The notes: generated by a model from the letters alone, not told the origin. A stretch of 64,000 nt of DNA from CAWGGS01 sp046705065 (GCA_046705065.1 JBJKQT010000077.1:1-64000), one strand, 5' to 3'; numbered from the stretch's first letter, positions 36,953-45,527 are shown. Translations and numbers: made by a program.

Positions 36953-37963
36953 ATGGCAGCCAATCTTCCCAATCAAATGAAAGTAGTGGAAATCTCCCGG
37001 CCCGGCGGGCCGGATGTTTTGAAAATTGCACCACGTCCCCTGCCACGGCTGAAACCGGGTGAAGTGCTGATACGGGTTGCAGCCGCCGGTGTCAACCGCC
37101 CTGATTGCCTCCAGCGCGCAGGCGTCTATCCGCCACCGGACTGGCACTCTGACCTGCCTGGGCTCGAGGTTTCAGGCGAGGTGGTGAAATGTGGAGAAAA
37201 TGCAGGGCGATGGAAACCTGGAGACCGGGTTTGCGCCCTTACTCCCGGGGGCGGGTATGCCGAGTTCTGTGCAGCCCCTGCCGGTCATTGCCTTCCGATC
37301 CCCGAAGGTTGGTCTATGCAGGAGGCCGCGTCGCTTCCTGAAACAACCTTCACGGTCTGGATCAATGTCTTCGAGCGGGCAAAATTGCAACACGGAGAGA
37401 CTCTGCTGGTGCAGGGAGGTTCAAGCGGAATCGGTATCACCGCTATCCAAATGGCAACGGCGCTGGGCCATCGCGTTTTCGCAACTGCAGGCAACAACGA
37501 TAAATGTTCGTTTTGCGAAATGATCGGTGCTGATCGTGCGATCAACTACCGCACAGTGGATTTCGTAGAGGTGGTCCACCAACTCACTGCCGGCAATGGC
37601 GTTGATGTAATCCTCGATATAGTGGCAGGCGGCTATGTGCAGCGGGAGCTGAAATGCCTGGCCGTCGATGGTCGCCTATCCATCATCGGGCTGCTTGGCG
37701 GCAGCAAGGGTGAGATCAATTTTAATGAAATTCTGCAGCGGCGTCTTATCATAACCGGTTCAGCCTTGCGTCCCCGCAGCGTCGAGTTCAAAAACTCCGT
37801 CGCCGATGCTTTACATAAAAAAATCTGGCCGCTTATGGAAGCGAAAAAGATCAGACCGATGATCTTCAAGGTTTTCCCGTTGGAACATGCCGCTGAGGCA
37901 CACGCTCTCATGGAATCCGGAAGACATCACGGCAAGATCGTTATGGAGGTAAACGGAGAGTAA
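36953..37963 (+). CDS. NAD(P)H:quinone oxidoreductase, PIG3 type
   Basis: A 336-residue zinc-independent MDR-family reductase. AAGVNRPDCLQRAGVYPPP is the classic quinone oxidoreductase N-terminal signature (PIG3/QOR type), and the coenzyme fold has LLVQGGSSGIGITAIQMA. The C-terminus ends HHGKIVMEVN, as in the family. It reduces quinones or enones with NADPH. No structural zinc Cys cluster is present. The GGAGGAAGAA ribosome site is strong. It appears to be transcribed alone. Confidence 0.9.
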   Translation: MAANLPNQMKVVEISRPGGPDVLKIAPRPLPRLKPGEVLIRVAAAGVNRPDCLQRAGVYPPPDWHSDLPGLEVSGEVVKCGENAGRWKPGDRVCALTPGGGYAEFCAAPAGHCLPIPEGWSMQEAASLPETTFTVWINVFERAKLQHGETLLVQGGSSGIGITAIQMATALGHRVFATAGNNDKCSFCEMIGADRAINYRTVDFVEVVHQLTAGNGVDVILDIVAGGYVQRELKCLAVDGRLSIIGLLGGSKGEINFNEILQRRLIITGSALRPRSVEFKNSVADALHKKIWPLMEAKKIRPMIFKVFPLEHAAEAHALMESGRHHGKIVMEVNGE

Positions 37964-38120
37964 CCTCTCAAGGCCACTTTGAAAAATTGCCTTTTCGTCC
38001 AATCTCTTCGTTATACTCAAAATTTTATCCTCGAAATATCAATAATATGTCTGTGACAAAATTTTTCGCATGTCCTTCTACCTTTTTAAAAATGACGAAA
38101 AAAATCGAGAGCGATTAACA

Positions 38121-38732
38121 ATGCATTTGGAATTCTCTCTAACGCTCCCACAGTGGACGGCGGATCTCCTCAATTGCAGCCCGAAGATCTTTCCCTCCAT
38201 GGAGGATCGGATGCGTTTTGTGGCTACTCTGGCGCAAGAAAATGTAAAACAGAAAACCGGAGGACCGTTCGGCGCAGGTGTATTCGATTCGAACGGCCAT
38301 CTCATCGCACCGGGAATCAACCTTGTGGAATCAGGGAATTGTTCAATATTTCATGCTGAAATCATTGCAATCGCTTTGGCACAGAAAAAGTTAGGCCGGT
38401 ACGATATAAGCGATGCGGGGAAATATCATTACGAGCTGGTCGCTTCCACCGAACCATGTGCCATGTGCTTCGGAGCAATTCATTGGTCGGGGGTCACCCG
38501 GCTGGTTTGCGGTGCACGGGAAGAGGATGCACGGTCCATTGGTTTCGATGAAGGTCCTAAGCTTCGCGAATGGCAAAAAGCGCTTGAAAAACGAGGGATA
38601 GACGTCGTACGTGATACCCTGCGTGATGAATGCATCGAGGTGCTTCGTCTCTATGTTCAATCGGGCGGGTTGATATACAATGCAGGTGATGGTCAAAAAA
38701 AAGGCAGCCACGGGAAATTAGCTTCCTTTTAA
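38121..38732 (+). CDS. cytidine/guanine deaminase-like protein
   Basis: A 203-residue CDA-fold zinc deaminase. The zinc ligands are in HAEIIAI (His78 with catalytic Glu80) and STEPCAMCFG (Cys113 and Cys116). The segment GGPFGAGVFDSNG precedes them as in guanine deaminase and TadA relatives, and the tail is longer than in TadA. It probably deaminates a free base or nucleoside. The frame extends 17 codons upstream to an ATG at 38070; 38121 is preferred because of a GAGAG stretch nine bases ahead, but the start is not certain. Confidence 0.8.
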   Translation: MHLEFSLTLPQWTADLLNCSPKIFPSMEDRMRFVATLAQENVKQKTGGPFGAGVFDSNGHLIAPGINLVESGNCSIFHAEIIAIALAQKKLGRYDISDAGKYHYELVASTEPCAMCFGAIHWSGVTRLVCGAREEDARSIGFDEGPKLREWQKALEKRGIDVVRDTLRDECIEVLRLYVQSGGLIYNAGDGQKKGSHGKLASF

Positions 38733-39194
38733 CTCAAAGGTCATTAGCCGGTCAGTGCCGCTTTGCGATACAATCGAATTCGACAGCATAGCTGAGTTGC
38801 ATTCCTGTTCCATTCGGCTTTAACCTTATATCTGTTATGCCGAATAAAACCTTAATGGGAGCTTCTTTATAAAATAAGTTACTTGTATTGGAGGGTTCTT
38901 TTTGATAAAAAAATCGGTATGTATTTATGAGAATGTAATTACCAATGAATCTCAGCCATATTAGTCAGAAGGGGTTGGGTCCACCTGTTTCACGGGTGTC
39001 TGTGGCCAGGACGGCCATAGTCAAACCCCCATGGATGGGTTTATGGCGTCCCGTGAGGCAGGCGGGCCCAGCCCCGGATTAATGGATGAGCTTTGTTGGT
39101 AATCACATATGAGAATGTATACCAAACAGTTTGTTGATCTTGTCTTATTAAGATAAAAACGACCTTAAAAAGCACTGCCATTGAAGAGAACCCT
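38733..39194. other. intergenic region with long hairpin
   Basis: 462 bases without a gene. The only feature seen is the 105-base hairpin at 38971-39075. The flanks are AT-rich. Confidence 0.5.
38971..39075 (+). ncRNA. 105-base long hairpin, candidate structured RNA
   Basis: A 26-base arm (38971-38996) pairs with 39050-39075 at 25 positions, four of them G-U on the plus strand and one A-C mismatch. Inside lie GAC/GTC and GCCAT/ATGGC (39010-39018, 39043-39050) and AAACCC/GGGTTT (39023-39028, 39037-39042) around the loop CCATGGAT. An unpaired stretch of about 13 bases (38997-39009) lies on one side. It may be an RNA element or a palindromic repeat; function unknown. Confidence 0.5.
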
Positions 39195-39521
39195 ATGCCT
39201 AATCTTCTAAAATCAAGAAATATTTTCCCCCTCTCCCTTTTAGCAGGGCTCATCCTGTTTGCTGCCTGCAGCACACCCAAAGGAAATCCGGCAAACGGAA
39301 AGAAATGGTTTGCAATGAATAATTGTACCGCCTGTCACGGTCTGCATGCCAATGATGGAAAGGCGGCCCATATAGCCGGGCTCGACATGGGATTCGATCG
39401 CTTTCTTGGTATACTCAGATCGCCGTATTCACCTTCCATGCCCCCCTTTCCGGAATCAAAGGTTTCAAAAAAGGACGCAGCCGATATTTATGCCTATTTA
39501 AGAAGCCTTAAAGCAGATTAG
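39195..39521 (+). CDS. monohaem cytochrome c lipoprotein
   Basis: A 108-residue secreted protein. The signal peptide ends in the lipobox LFAAC, so Cys25 would be lipidated. The haem c motif is CTACH (Cys44, Cys47, His48), and the distal ligand is probably Met82 in SPSMPPF. It resembles small class I cytochromes c. It would carry electrons in the periplasm. It is transcribed alone, 120 bases after the long hairpin, and ends in its own hairpin. Confidence 0.9.
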   Translation: MPNLLKSRNIFPLSLLAGLILFAACSTPKGNPANGKKWFAMNNCTACHGLHANDGKAAHIAGLDMGFDRFLGILRSPYSPSMPPFPESKVSKKDAADIYAYLRSLKAD

Positions 39522-39556
39522 CGGCAAAGCACAACACGATAATGGGCTTTGCCGCT
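39520..39556 (+). terminator. hairpin at the end of the cytochrome gene
   Basis: AGCGGCAAAGC and GCTTTGCCGCT form a perfect 11-bp stem with a 15-base loop. It begins at the stop codon. No clear T tract follows. Confidence 0.6.
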
Positions 39557-40071
39557 TCCCACTTGAGAGACGGCCTCATTTACAGAATCAAAGCGAATTT
39601 CTCAATTGTCGGCTTGATTCCATGAAGGCATGCAAACCCCGGCATTTTGACTATGGTTTCCGGACTCCCTACCGGAGATCCTGAAATCGAACTGGATCAT
39701 CGGATTAAAAACGGTAAGGCCTCAATAAAACGAGGGATCGGCAGACTCCGATCAATACCTTCAGGGATGGTGACGACGCGGTTGGCGGCTGCACGCACCT
39801 TCTCGGCAAAACCACCATGATGACAGATTATGGTTGCCTGCGCCTTGCCGCAGAGATTGTAGTCGCCCAAACGGTATTCCGCGCATTCATTGCAAAAACC
39901 GGAATGCCGCCCCAGTCCGACCGTTTGGCCGATTTTGAAGCCCGTAAAATTGCCTCAAAGATCTTTGTACGAAATGTGTACCCAATGTACCACTTGTCAA
40001 GATTGACAGCACATTGCCCCTGACAGCAAAAAAAAAATTCGCCCTTACAGGTTTTTAAGGAGGGATCAGTG
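39522..40071. other. intergenic region with a gene remnant
   Basis: 550 bases between the cytochrome and the next gene. It contains the zinc alcohol dehydrogenase remnant on the minus strand and otherwise nothing recognisable. A short open frame at 39817-40023 (plus) is antisense to the remnant and is not considered real. Confidence 0.5.
39740..39957 (-). pseudogene. zinc alcohol dehydrogenase fragment
   Basis: A minus-strand frame without start codon reads as an internal piece of a zinc-dependent alcohol dehydrogenase: GFKIGQTVGLGR, then the structural zinc region CNECAEYRLGDYNLC, HHGGFAEKVRA and TIPEGID. The third structural Cys is a Tyr. It is bounded upstream by an in-frame stop (39955-39957) and ends at a stop at 39697 after unrelated sequence; both ends of the enzyme (about 80% of it) are missing. 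Confidence 0.75.
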
Positions 40072-40584
40072 ATGTCTTCAAGCACAACTTATGCTGCCGC
40101 CCCACCACATGTCCGAGGGCTCCTCAGACATTTTACCGACTTGCGGGACGGCGTCCATGGTGACGGCGCCGTTTCCAGGAAAGAGAAGGAAGCATTTTTC
40201 GCAGCAGCCGTCGACTTTCTGGATGCATATGCCCGCCAAACGCTTACGGAAATCAACGATTTTTTGTTATTGAAAACCGGATCCATTGCCGCGACAGGCT
40301 TGAGCAGATCGCAAACCGGCGATGTAACTGCGACATGGTCGTTGAGCTGGCCTGAACAGATGGAGCGGCACATCCCGCCGGTAAGCCTGCAGGCATTTTT
40401 CGGCCACGGGTTTCACCACCCGCACCTTCGGGGTGCTACGGTGGAAAACTGGCCGCTTAACGTATTCAGTGAAGCCGACGCAGCAGCCGAATTGCCGACG
40501 CTACGGGCGATTGCCGCGGCCGACCTGCACAACCTGGTGTTTTTAAGCGACTATCGCATTATTCCTGCAATCATGATCCAATGA
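40072..40584 (+). CDS. hypothetical protein, 170 residues
   Basis: A soluble protein of 170 residues with a strong AAGGAGGG ribosome site seven bases before the ATG (a GTG one codon earlier is less likely). It begins with a helical, charged region and has a His-rich segment FFGHGFHHPHL near residue 120 that could bind metal, plus an Ala/Leu-rich C-terminus. No signal peptide or membrane segment. I do not recognise the family. Confidence 0.6.
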   Translation: MSSSTTYAAAPPHVRGLLRHFTDLRDGVHGDGAVSRKEKEAFFAAAVDFLDAYARQTLTEINDFLLLKTGSIAATGLSRSQTGDVTATWSLSWPEQMERHIPPVSLQAFFGHGFHHPHLRGATVENWPLNVFSEADAAAELPTLRAIAAADLHNLVFLSDYRIIPAIMIQ

Positions 40585-40791
40585 TTCATCTTACGAACTT
40601 TTTAAAGTTCAAAGAAGCTGTCCGGTTTCTGGAAATCTCAGCCATTCAGCGCTGCCTTTTCGATAGAGAAGGCCTTGCCGGAGGAAAAGGAACAATCTCT
40701 TAGGTTTTATTTCGATGATCAATACTGCCGATCTTTCGGATCTAACTACGATCCCTCGCCGACATCAAGAAGTACGATAAACTCCGGCAAT

Positions 40792-42024
40792 TCAGAACCG
40801 GCCCCTGTTCAACCCGCACACGGCCGCTGCCGATAGGCCAAGGATTACTCCGAATACACTTACGCCTGTCCACCCTGCATGCTCATAAACTAGGGAAGAA
40901 AGCGACGAACCGAAGACCCCGCCCGCAAAAAAACATGACATATAAGATGATGTCAGTCGATTTCGAGCTTCGGGACGGATGCGGTAAATCTCGCTCTGAT
41001 TGGTGATATGGAGTCCTTGAACGCCAAGATCCAGCAGAATGATTCCCAAAATCAGAAACGGGGCCGAATGTCGCCCAAGCCATATCGGCAACCACGAGAT
41101 GATAAGCAGCGAAATAGCTGCCATGGTCGTGCGTGGAGCCAATCCGCGGTCGGCAAGCCTGCCCGCCACCGATGCCGCACTGGCGCCGGCAACGCCGGCC
41201 AAACCGAAGAGACCGATGACTCCGGGCGTGTAGTTAAATGGCGGCTTCGACAGTAAAAAAGCAAGAGGCGTCCAAAGCACGCTGAAGGCTCCGAAGGCGA
41301 TCGCCCCGTACATCGACCGCAGACGAAGAACGCCCTCCTCTCGGAACAACGGCGGAATCGATCGAAGTAGATCCGGATAACTGAATTTGATGCGGGGTTC
41401 ACGATAGGGCAAACCTTTGAACATAGCCGCCGCAATAACGGACATAGCCCCCGCTGCCAGCCAAAAAACGGCTCGCCAGCCACCCAACTGTGCGAGAACT
41501 CCAGCCACCGTTCGCGCAAGAAGTATCCCCAGCAATAAGCCGCTCATGACGGTCCCAACCACACGGCCGCGTTCAGCCGGTCCGGCCAGATCCGCCGAGA
41601 ATGCGACGAGAATCTGGGCCGTCACCGACAAGGCCCCGACCACCACAGACAGCAACAGCAACAAAGCAGCATTGGGGGCAAAACCAATGCCGGCCAGGCT
41701 TCCGGCTATCCCGAGCGTCATCATAACAACCAGCTTCCGGCGCTCATAGAGGTCACCCATGGGTACCAGCAGTACTAAACCGATGGCATACCCCAACTGC
41801 GAAGCCGTTATGATCAACCCGGCCTCGGTAACCGTCATTTTAAGACTTACACGAATGGCCTCCAACAAAGGCTGCGCATAGTAAATACTTGCAACGGTCA
41901 AACCGGTGGCGACCGCCAACAGTAAAACGAGCAATGCCGACAGGTGCTTTTCCCCTATATCGTCTTCCGTTTCGGCCTGAAACGCACTTGATGCGTCGAT
42001 ACCCCCTGTTACTTCATCTTTCAT
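40792..42024 (-). CDS. MFS transporter
   Basis: A 410-residue major facilitator with about 12 membrane helices. SIYYAQPLLEAI in helix 1 and the loop motif PMGDLYERRKLV between helices 2 and 3 are typical of the drug/proton antiporter branch (YgaY-like). It would export a small compound with protons. It is divergent from a MerR-type regulator with shared AT-rich inverted repeats between them, so expression is probably controlled by that regulator. The substrate is unknown. Confidence 0.88.
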   Translation of the reverse strand: MKDEVTGGIDASSAFQAETEDDIGEKHLSALLVLLLAVATGLTVASIYYAQPLLEAIRVSLKMTVTEAGLIITASQLGYAIGLVLLVPMGDLYERRKLVVMMTLGIAGSLAGIGFAPNAALLLLLSVVVGALSVTAQILVAFSADLAGPAERGRVVGTVMSGLLLGILLARTVAGVLAQLGGWRAVFWLAAGAMSVIAAAMFKGLPYREPRIKFSYPDLLRSIPPLFREEGVLRLRSMYGAIAFGAFSVLWTPLAFLLSKPPFNYTPGVIGLFGLAGVAGASAASVAGRLADRGLAPRTTMAAISLLIISWLPIWLGRHSAPFLILGIILLDLGVQGLHITNQSEIYRIRPEARNRLTSSYMSCFFAGGVFGSSLSSLVYEHAGWTGVSVFGVILGLSAAAVCGLNRGRF

Positions 42025-42104
42025 ACCTTCTCCAGATTCTATAGGTTAAATTATTCATTGGCCCAAAAAGAGTCTCCCTTCCCAGGATGTCATATTTGCA
42101 ACAT

Positions 42105-42166
42105 AAATTGTAATATATTTACATAAAATGAAAATTGTCAACACAACAAATATCTAATTTACAATT
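42105..42166. promoter_or_regulatory. putative MerR operator region
   Basis: Between the divergent MFS and MerR genes lies TGTAA-TATAT-TTACA, a perfect inverted repeat at 42109-42123. A further half site TTTACAATT (42158-42166) is complementary to AAATTGTAA at 42105-42113. Such repeats could hold a dimeric regulator and overlap the promoters. Confidence 0.4.
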
Positions 42167-42192
42167 ACCCCTTGGTCATTTATAGTGTCAAC

Positions 42193-42507
42193 ATGAGTAA
42201 GAATAAGGATTTTGAAGAAGAAATCGAATTTCTGGAGAAGCTGATCGTCGGAATCGGCGAAGTATCAGAGATAACTGATATTCCTCAAAGGCAGATTCGG
42301 TACTGGGAATCAAGGGGTTATATTTCCTCGATTAAAGGAAAAACAACGACCAGACGTTATGATTACCGGACGATAAAAAAAATGCTTCTCATCAAAGAAC
42401 TGCTGGAGGAGGGATTCACGCTGGAAAGTGCCGTTCGCAAAGTGAACAACAGACTGGAGATGGTGGAAAATGCTTTTAAAAAACTAAAAACCATCCAGTC
42501 AAAATAA
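42193..42507 (+). CDS. MerR-family regulator
   Basis: A 104-residue MerR-type protein. The winged helix-turn-helix is seen in IGEVSEITDIPQRQIRYWES (residues about 26-45) and RRYDYRTIKKMLLIKELLEEG. A C-terminal coiled-coil of about 25 residues serves dimerisation, and no ligand domain follows. It probably controls the divergent MFS exporter. The ATG at 42193 is chosen over a TTG seven codons upstream; no ribosome site is visible, so translation may be leaderless. Confidence 0.85.
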   Translation: MSKNKDFEEEIEFLEKLIVGIGEVSEITDIPQRQIRYWESRGYISSIKGKTTTRRYDYRTIKKMLLIKELLEEGFTLESAVRKVNNRLEMVENAFKKLKTIQSK

Positions 42508-42570
42508 CAGCAGCATTGTTTTGGGGCAAATCTTTCTACAACAGCATCACCACAGGCTCTTTTGGAAAAT

Positions 42571-42660
42571 TGAATTTTTCATTCAAAATCATGGCATGAG
42601 AAAATTTTCACAACAGGCTTGTTGACTCTTCCGAGGATCGAGCATTTTCGCCCAACGCAG
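42571..42660 (+). repeat. dispersed intergenic repeat, copy A
   Basis: One of three related copies in this window (also 43274-43364 and 60655-60742). The core reads TTCAAAATCATGGCATG, then an A-rich stretch, CACAACAGGCTTG, a TCTTCCGAGGAT block and CCCAACGCAG. It has no open frame. It stands just ahead of the MaoC-like gene. Confidence 0.6.
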
Positions 42661-42713
42661 CTTTTAAGTAAAAATACTATCTATCAGGATTGCCGACTAT
42701 CTGGAGGTACTTG

Positions 42714-43133
42714 ATGAGGGCCTTTCCCAGAGAACGCTTTTCTTCCGAAATATCTCTCTCCCCGACGCCGGTTGCCGAATTTGCCAATGCGGCCAGAGAC
42801 AACAATCCCATACACCACGACCCGAAAACTGCAGCAACCACCCGTATGGGCAGACTGACGGCGAGCGGGACGCACACCATAGCCCTTCTATTGGCTCCAA
42901 CCGCTTCCCATTTTTCGAAGAAGGGGGCGATGTTGGGCCTGGAATTTTGGGTTCGATTTCTACGGCCGATCTACGCGGATGAAACCATTCTACTGGAGTG
43001 GATGGTGGTGAAAGTAACTCCGAATGAGAAGCTTAAAGGAGAAATCGTCGACCTTCGGGGCCGTATCAAAGGTCAGGACGGAACGACCTCTCTCGGAGCC
43101 AAAGGGCGGATTCTGGTTACCGATTGTCTTTAG
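42714..43133 (+). CDS. MaoC-like hotdog-fold protein
   Basis: A 139-residue hotdog protein of the MaoC dehydratase type. The hydratase motif is in ANAARDNNPIHHDPKTA (Asp and His residues), followed by GRLTASGTHTIALL. Members hydrate or dehydrate acyl thioesters. The substrate is unknown. The frame opens at 42690, but TGGAGG lies seven bases before the ATG at 42714, which is taken as the start. It is flanked by two copies of the dispersed repeat. Confidence 0.75.
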   Translation: MRAFPRERFSSEISLSPTPVAEFANAARDNNPIHHDPKTAATTRMGRLTASGTHTIALLLAPTASHFSKKGAMLGLEFWVRFLRPIYADETILLEWMVVKVTPNEKLKGEIVDLRGRIKGQDGTTSLGAKGRILVTDCL

Positions 43134-43507
43134 GCTTTAGCCCCGAAAATGTCTTGAACGACGAACCTGTCTCCCAGAGCCTCCATGACATCACATCAGC
43201 TTCCTGTCGCATTCGCCCACCCTTTCCAGCGCCGTTAAGGAAAAACTCTTAATATATCGGCCCACTGGAGAACTATAATTTTCGTTCGAAATCAAGGCCT
43301 GCGAAAAAATTCGCCACAGGCATGGGGTTGGCATGCCGAAGATACAATTTTCAACAGAGCGCAGGTTCTGGACGCAAAAGCCATTTTGCAGGAGATTCGA
43401 ATGTTTTTGATTAAAAATACAAAGATGTGGTATACATTGGCATTTAACAATTTTTAGCAGTTCTTGGGGGATGTTCAAATTTCATGTATTGAACGAACGG
43501 AGGGAAT
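43134..43507. other. intergenic region with repeat copy B
   Basis: 374 bases without a gene. It holds copy B of the dispersed repeat (43274-43364). The promoter of the downstream VWA gene should be in the last 100 bases, and GGAGGG precedes its ATG. Nothing else was seen. Confidence 0.5.
43274..43364 (+). repeat. dispersed intergenic repeat, copy B
   Basis: TTCGAAATCAAGGCCTGCG, an A-rich stretch, GCCACAGGCATG, GCCGAAGATACA and CAGAGCGCAG align with copies A and C in the same order and spacing. Confidence 0.6.
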
Positions 43508-45508
43508 ATGAAATCGGAGATTCCGCTTTTCAAAACGGTTTTTTTTGTTGTGATTCTAATCTTTTATTTTCTTGGCTTTGCAAACGCCGCTCCATCTAAT
43601 CCAGCACGCATGGTGCTGATACTCGATGCATCCGGGTCCATGTGGGGACAAATCGACGGCAAAGCCAAAATACAGATCGCTAAAGACGTGATGGGCGACC
43701 TCGTCAATCAAATTCCCGCAAATTTCGAAACAGGTCTGATGGTATACGGTCATCGCCGGAAAGGCGATTGCAAAGATATAGAAATGATGGTTCCTGTGGG
43801 AGCCCACAACGCGGCCGCCATAAAAACAAAAGTACAAAGTATCAGTCCGAAAGGTATGACGCCCCTTAGCGATTCCGTCCGTCAGGCCGCACAAGCCCTG
43901 CGATATACCGAAAACAGGGCAACAGTTATTCTTGTAAGCGACGGGCTCGAAACCTGTGATAAAGATCCCTGCGCTCTTGCTTCCGAACTGGCCATGAGCG
44001 GAGTGGATTTCACTGTCCATGTCATCGGATTCGACATCAACAAAGAAGACCAAGGACGCCTGCGTTGTCTGGCTGACAAAACAGGCGGGCTTTTTCTCAC
44101 GGCCGACAACGCCGGTTCCTTAAGAAAAGCACTCCTTAAAACCGTGGAGGAGGTCAAGGCGCCACCTCCGCCTGTGGTGGTAAATCCCGGGACAGCGGAG
44201 CTTGAAGCTCCGGCAAATGTGCCTGTTGGGGCAGCATTTTCCGTAAAATGGAAAGGACCGAACAGTCGAGGCGACTATATTACTATTGCCGAAAAAGGAT
44301 CAAAGGATACCGAGTATAAGGATTATGCCTATACAAAGCAAGGCAATCCCTCTGCATTCACGGCTCCGGGAAAAACCGGGGCTTATCAGCTGCGGTATGT
44401 TCACGCGCAAAGCAAAAAAGTGCTCGGAAGAGCAGATATCAATGTCACTCCGGTTGAAGCCAAAGTCTCAGCACCCAAAGAAGCCGATGTGGCCGCCGCC
44501 ATTGTAGTAACTTGGCAGGGACCTGGATATCAAAGTGATTATATTTCGATTGCAAAACCTGACGACGATCCGGCCGGATACGAATCATACACTTACACAA
44601 AAGAAGGTTCGCCTCTGAAAGTACAAGCACCTTCAGATCCCGGCACCTACGAAATCAGATATATATTGGGTCGAGGAAATATTCTTCTGGCAAAAACCTC
44701 CATACAGATAAAATCCGTGGCAGCCCATGTCGAGGCTTCACCCGAAGCCAATGTGGCCGCATTGATTTCCGTCAACTGGCAGGGGCCGAACAATAACGGT
44801 GACTATATCTCCATTGCCAAGCCCGATGATGACCCGGCAGGATATGTGCACTATACCTATACCAAGATGGGCTCACCGCTGAAGCTTCAAGCTCCCTCTG
44901 ACCCCGGCACCTACGAGATCAGGTATGTCCTGGGACAAGGCGGCAGGCTCCTTGCTAAAACTTCCATTGAAATAAAAAATGTCTCAGCTCAAGTCCAGGC
45001 TCCGACCGCAGCCGATATGGCGGCAGAATTCAATGTAACCTGGCAGGGGCCGAACAATAATGGCGATTATATCTCCATTGCCAAGCCCGATGATGACCCG
45101 GCTGGATATGTACATTATACCTATACAAAGATGGGCTCACCGCTGAAGCTTCAAGCTCCCTCTGACCCCGGCACCTACGAGGTCAGGTATATCCTGGGGC
45201 AAGGCGGCAGGCTCCTTGCTAAAACTTCCATCGAAATTCAAAAAGTCGACGCCAAAGTCACTCCACCGGCAAACGTTGTTCCCGGAACACAGTTTGCCGT
45301 TGCCTGGCAAGGTCCCGGATATGAGCCGGATTATATCGCCATCGCCCGTCCCGACCAGGAGCCGGGAGGCTATGTCACGTATGCCTATGTCAGGACGGGA
45401 AACCCAGTCAAACTTCATGCCCCAAAAGAAGCCGGAACCTATGAAATTCGATATGTGCTTGGGAAAGGGAATAAAGTGTTACATACGGTACCGATCACCA
45501 TCAAGTAG
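43508..45508 (+). CDS. secreted VWA protein with five C-terminal repeats
   Basis: A 666-residue exported protein. A signal peptide (about 1-27, ending FANA-A) precedes a von Willebrand A domain (about 33-215) with the metal motif DASGSMWG, a Thr in GMTPL and Asp in LVSDGLETCD. From about residue 225 five repeats of about 88 residues follow, each with VxWxGP, a DYIxIA strand, a YTYTKxGxP segment and a GTYEIRYxLG strand. Repeats 3 and 4 are almost identical in DNA. The repeats look like Ig-like or carbohydrate-binding modules. It may act in surface adhesion or protein assembly. It has no operon partners and ends in a hairpin terminator. Confidence 0.85.
   Translation: MKSEIPLFKTVFFVVILIFYFLGFANAAPSNPARMVLILDASGSMWGQIDGKAKIQIAKDVMGDLVNQIPANFETGLMVYGHRRKGDCKDIEMMVPVGAHNAAAIKTKVQSISPKGMTPLSDSVRQAAQALRYTENRATVILVSDGLETCDKDPCALASELAMSGVDFTVHVIGFDINKEDQGRLRCLADKTGGLFLTADNAGSLRKALLKTVEEVKAPPPPVVVNPGTAELEAPANVPVGAAFSVKWKGPNSRGDYITIAEKGSKDTEYKDYAYTKQGNPSAFTAPGKTGAYQLRYVHAQSKKVLGRADINVTPVEAKVSAPKEADVAAAIVVTWQGPGYQSDYISIAKPDDDPAGYESYTYTKEGSPLKVQAPSDPGTYEIRYILGRGNILLAKTSIQIKSVAAHVEASPEANVAALISVNWQGPNNNGDYISIAKPDDDPAGYVHYTYTKMGSPLKLQAPSDPGTYEIRYVLGQGGRLLAKTSIEIKNVSAQVQAPTAADMAAEFNVTWQGPNNNGDYISIAKPDDDPAGYVHYTYTKMGSPLKLQAPSDPGTYEVRYILGQGGRLLAKTSIEIQKVDAKVTPPANVVPGTQFAVAWQGPGYEPDYIAIARPDQEPGGYVTYAYVRTGNPVKLHAPKEAGTYEIRYVLGKGNKVLHTVPITIK
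44777..45242 (+). repeat. recent tandem duplication in the VWA gene
   Basis: Repeats 3 (from 44777) and 4 (from 45041) of the protein are nearly identical at base level over about 200 bases, offset by 264 bases (88 codons). Repeats 1, 2 and 5 are clearly diverged. This points to a recent in-frame duplication or conversion. Confidence 0.8.
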
Positions 45509-45527
45509 GAAAGGCGTGTGCAATCAA

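Noticed and set aside
39817..40023. Small plus-strand gene of 68 codons
   Set aside because: It is antisense to the zinc alcohol dehydrogenase remnant and has no ribosome site or recognisable features.
40585..40791. Possible gene remnant after the 170-residue hypothetical gene
   Set aside because: Short open stretches on the plus strand are interrupted by stops and match no family I can name.
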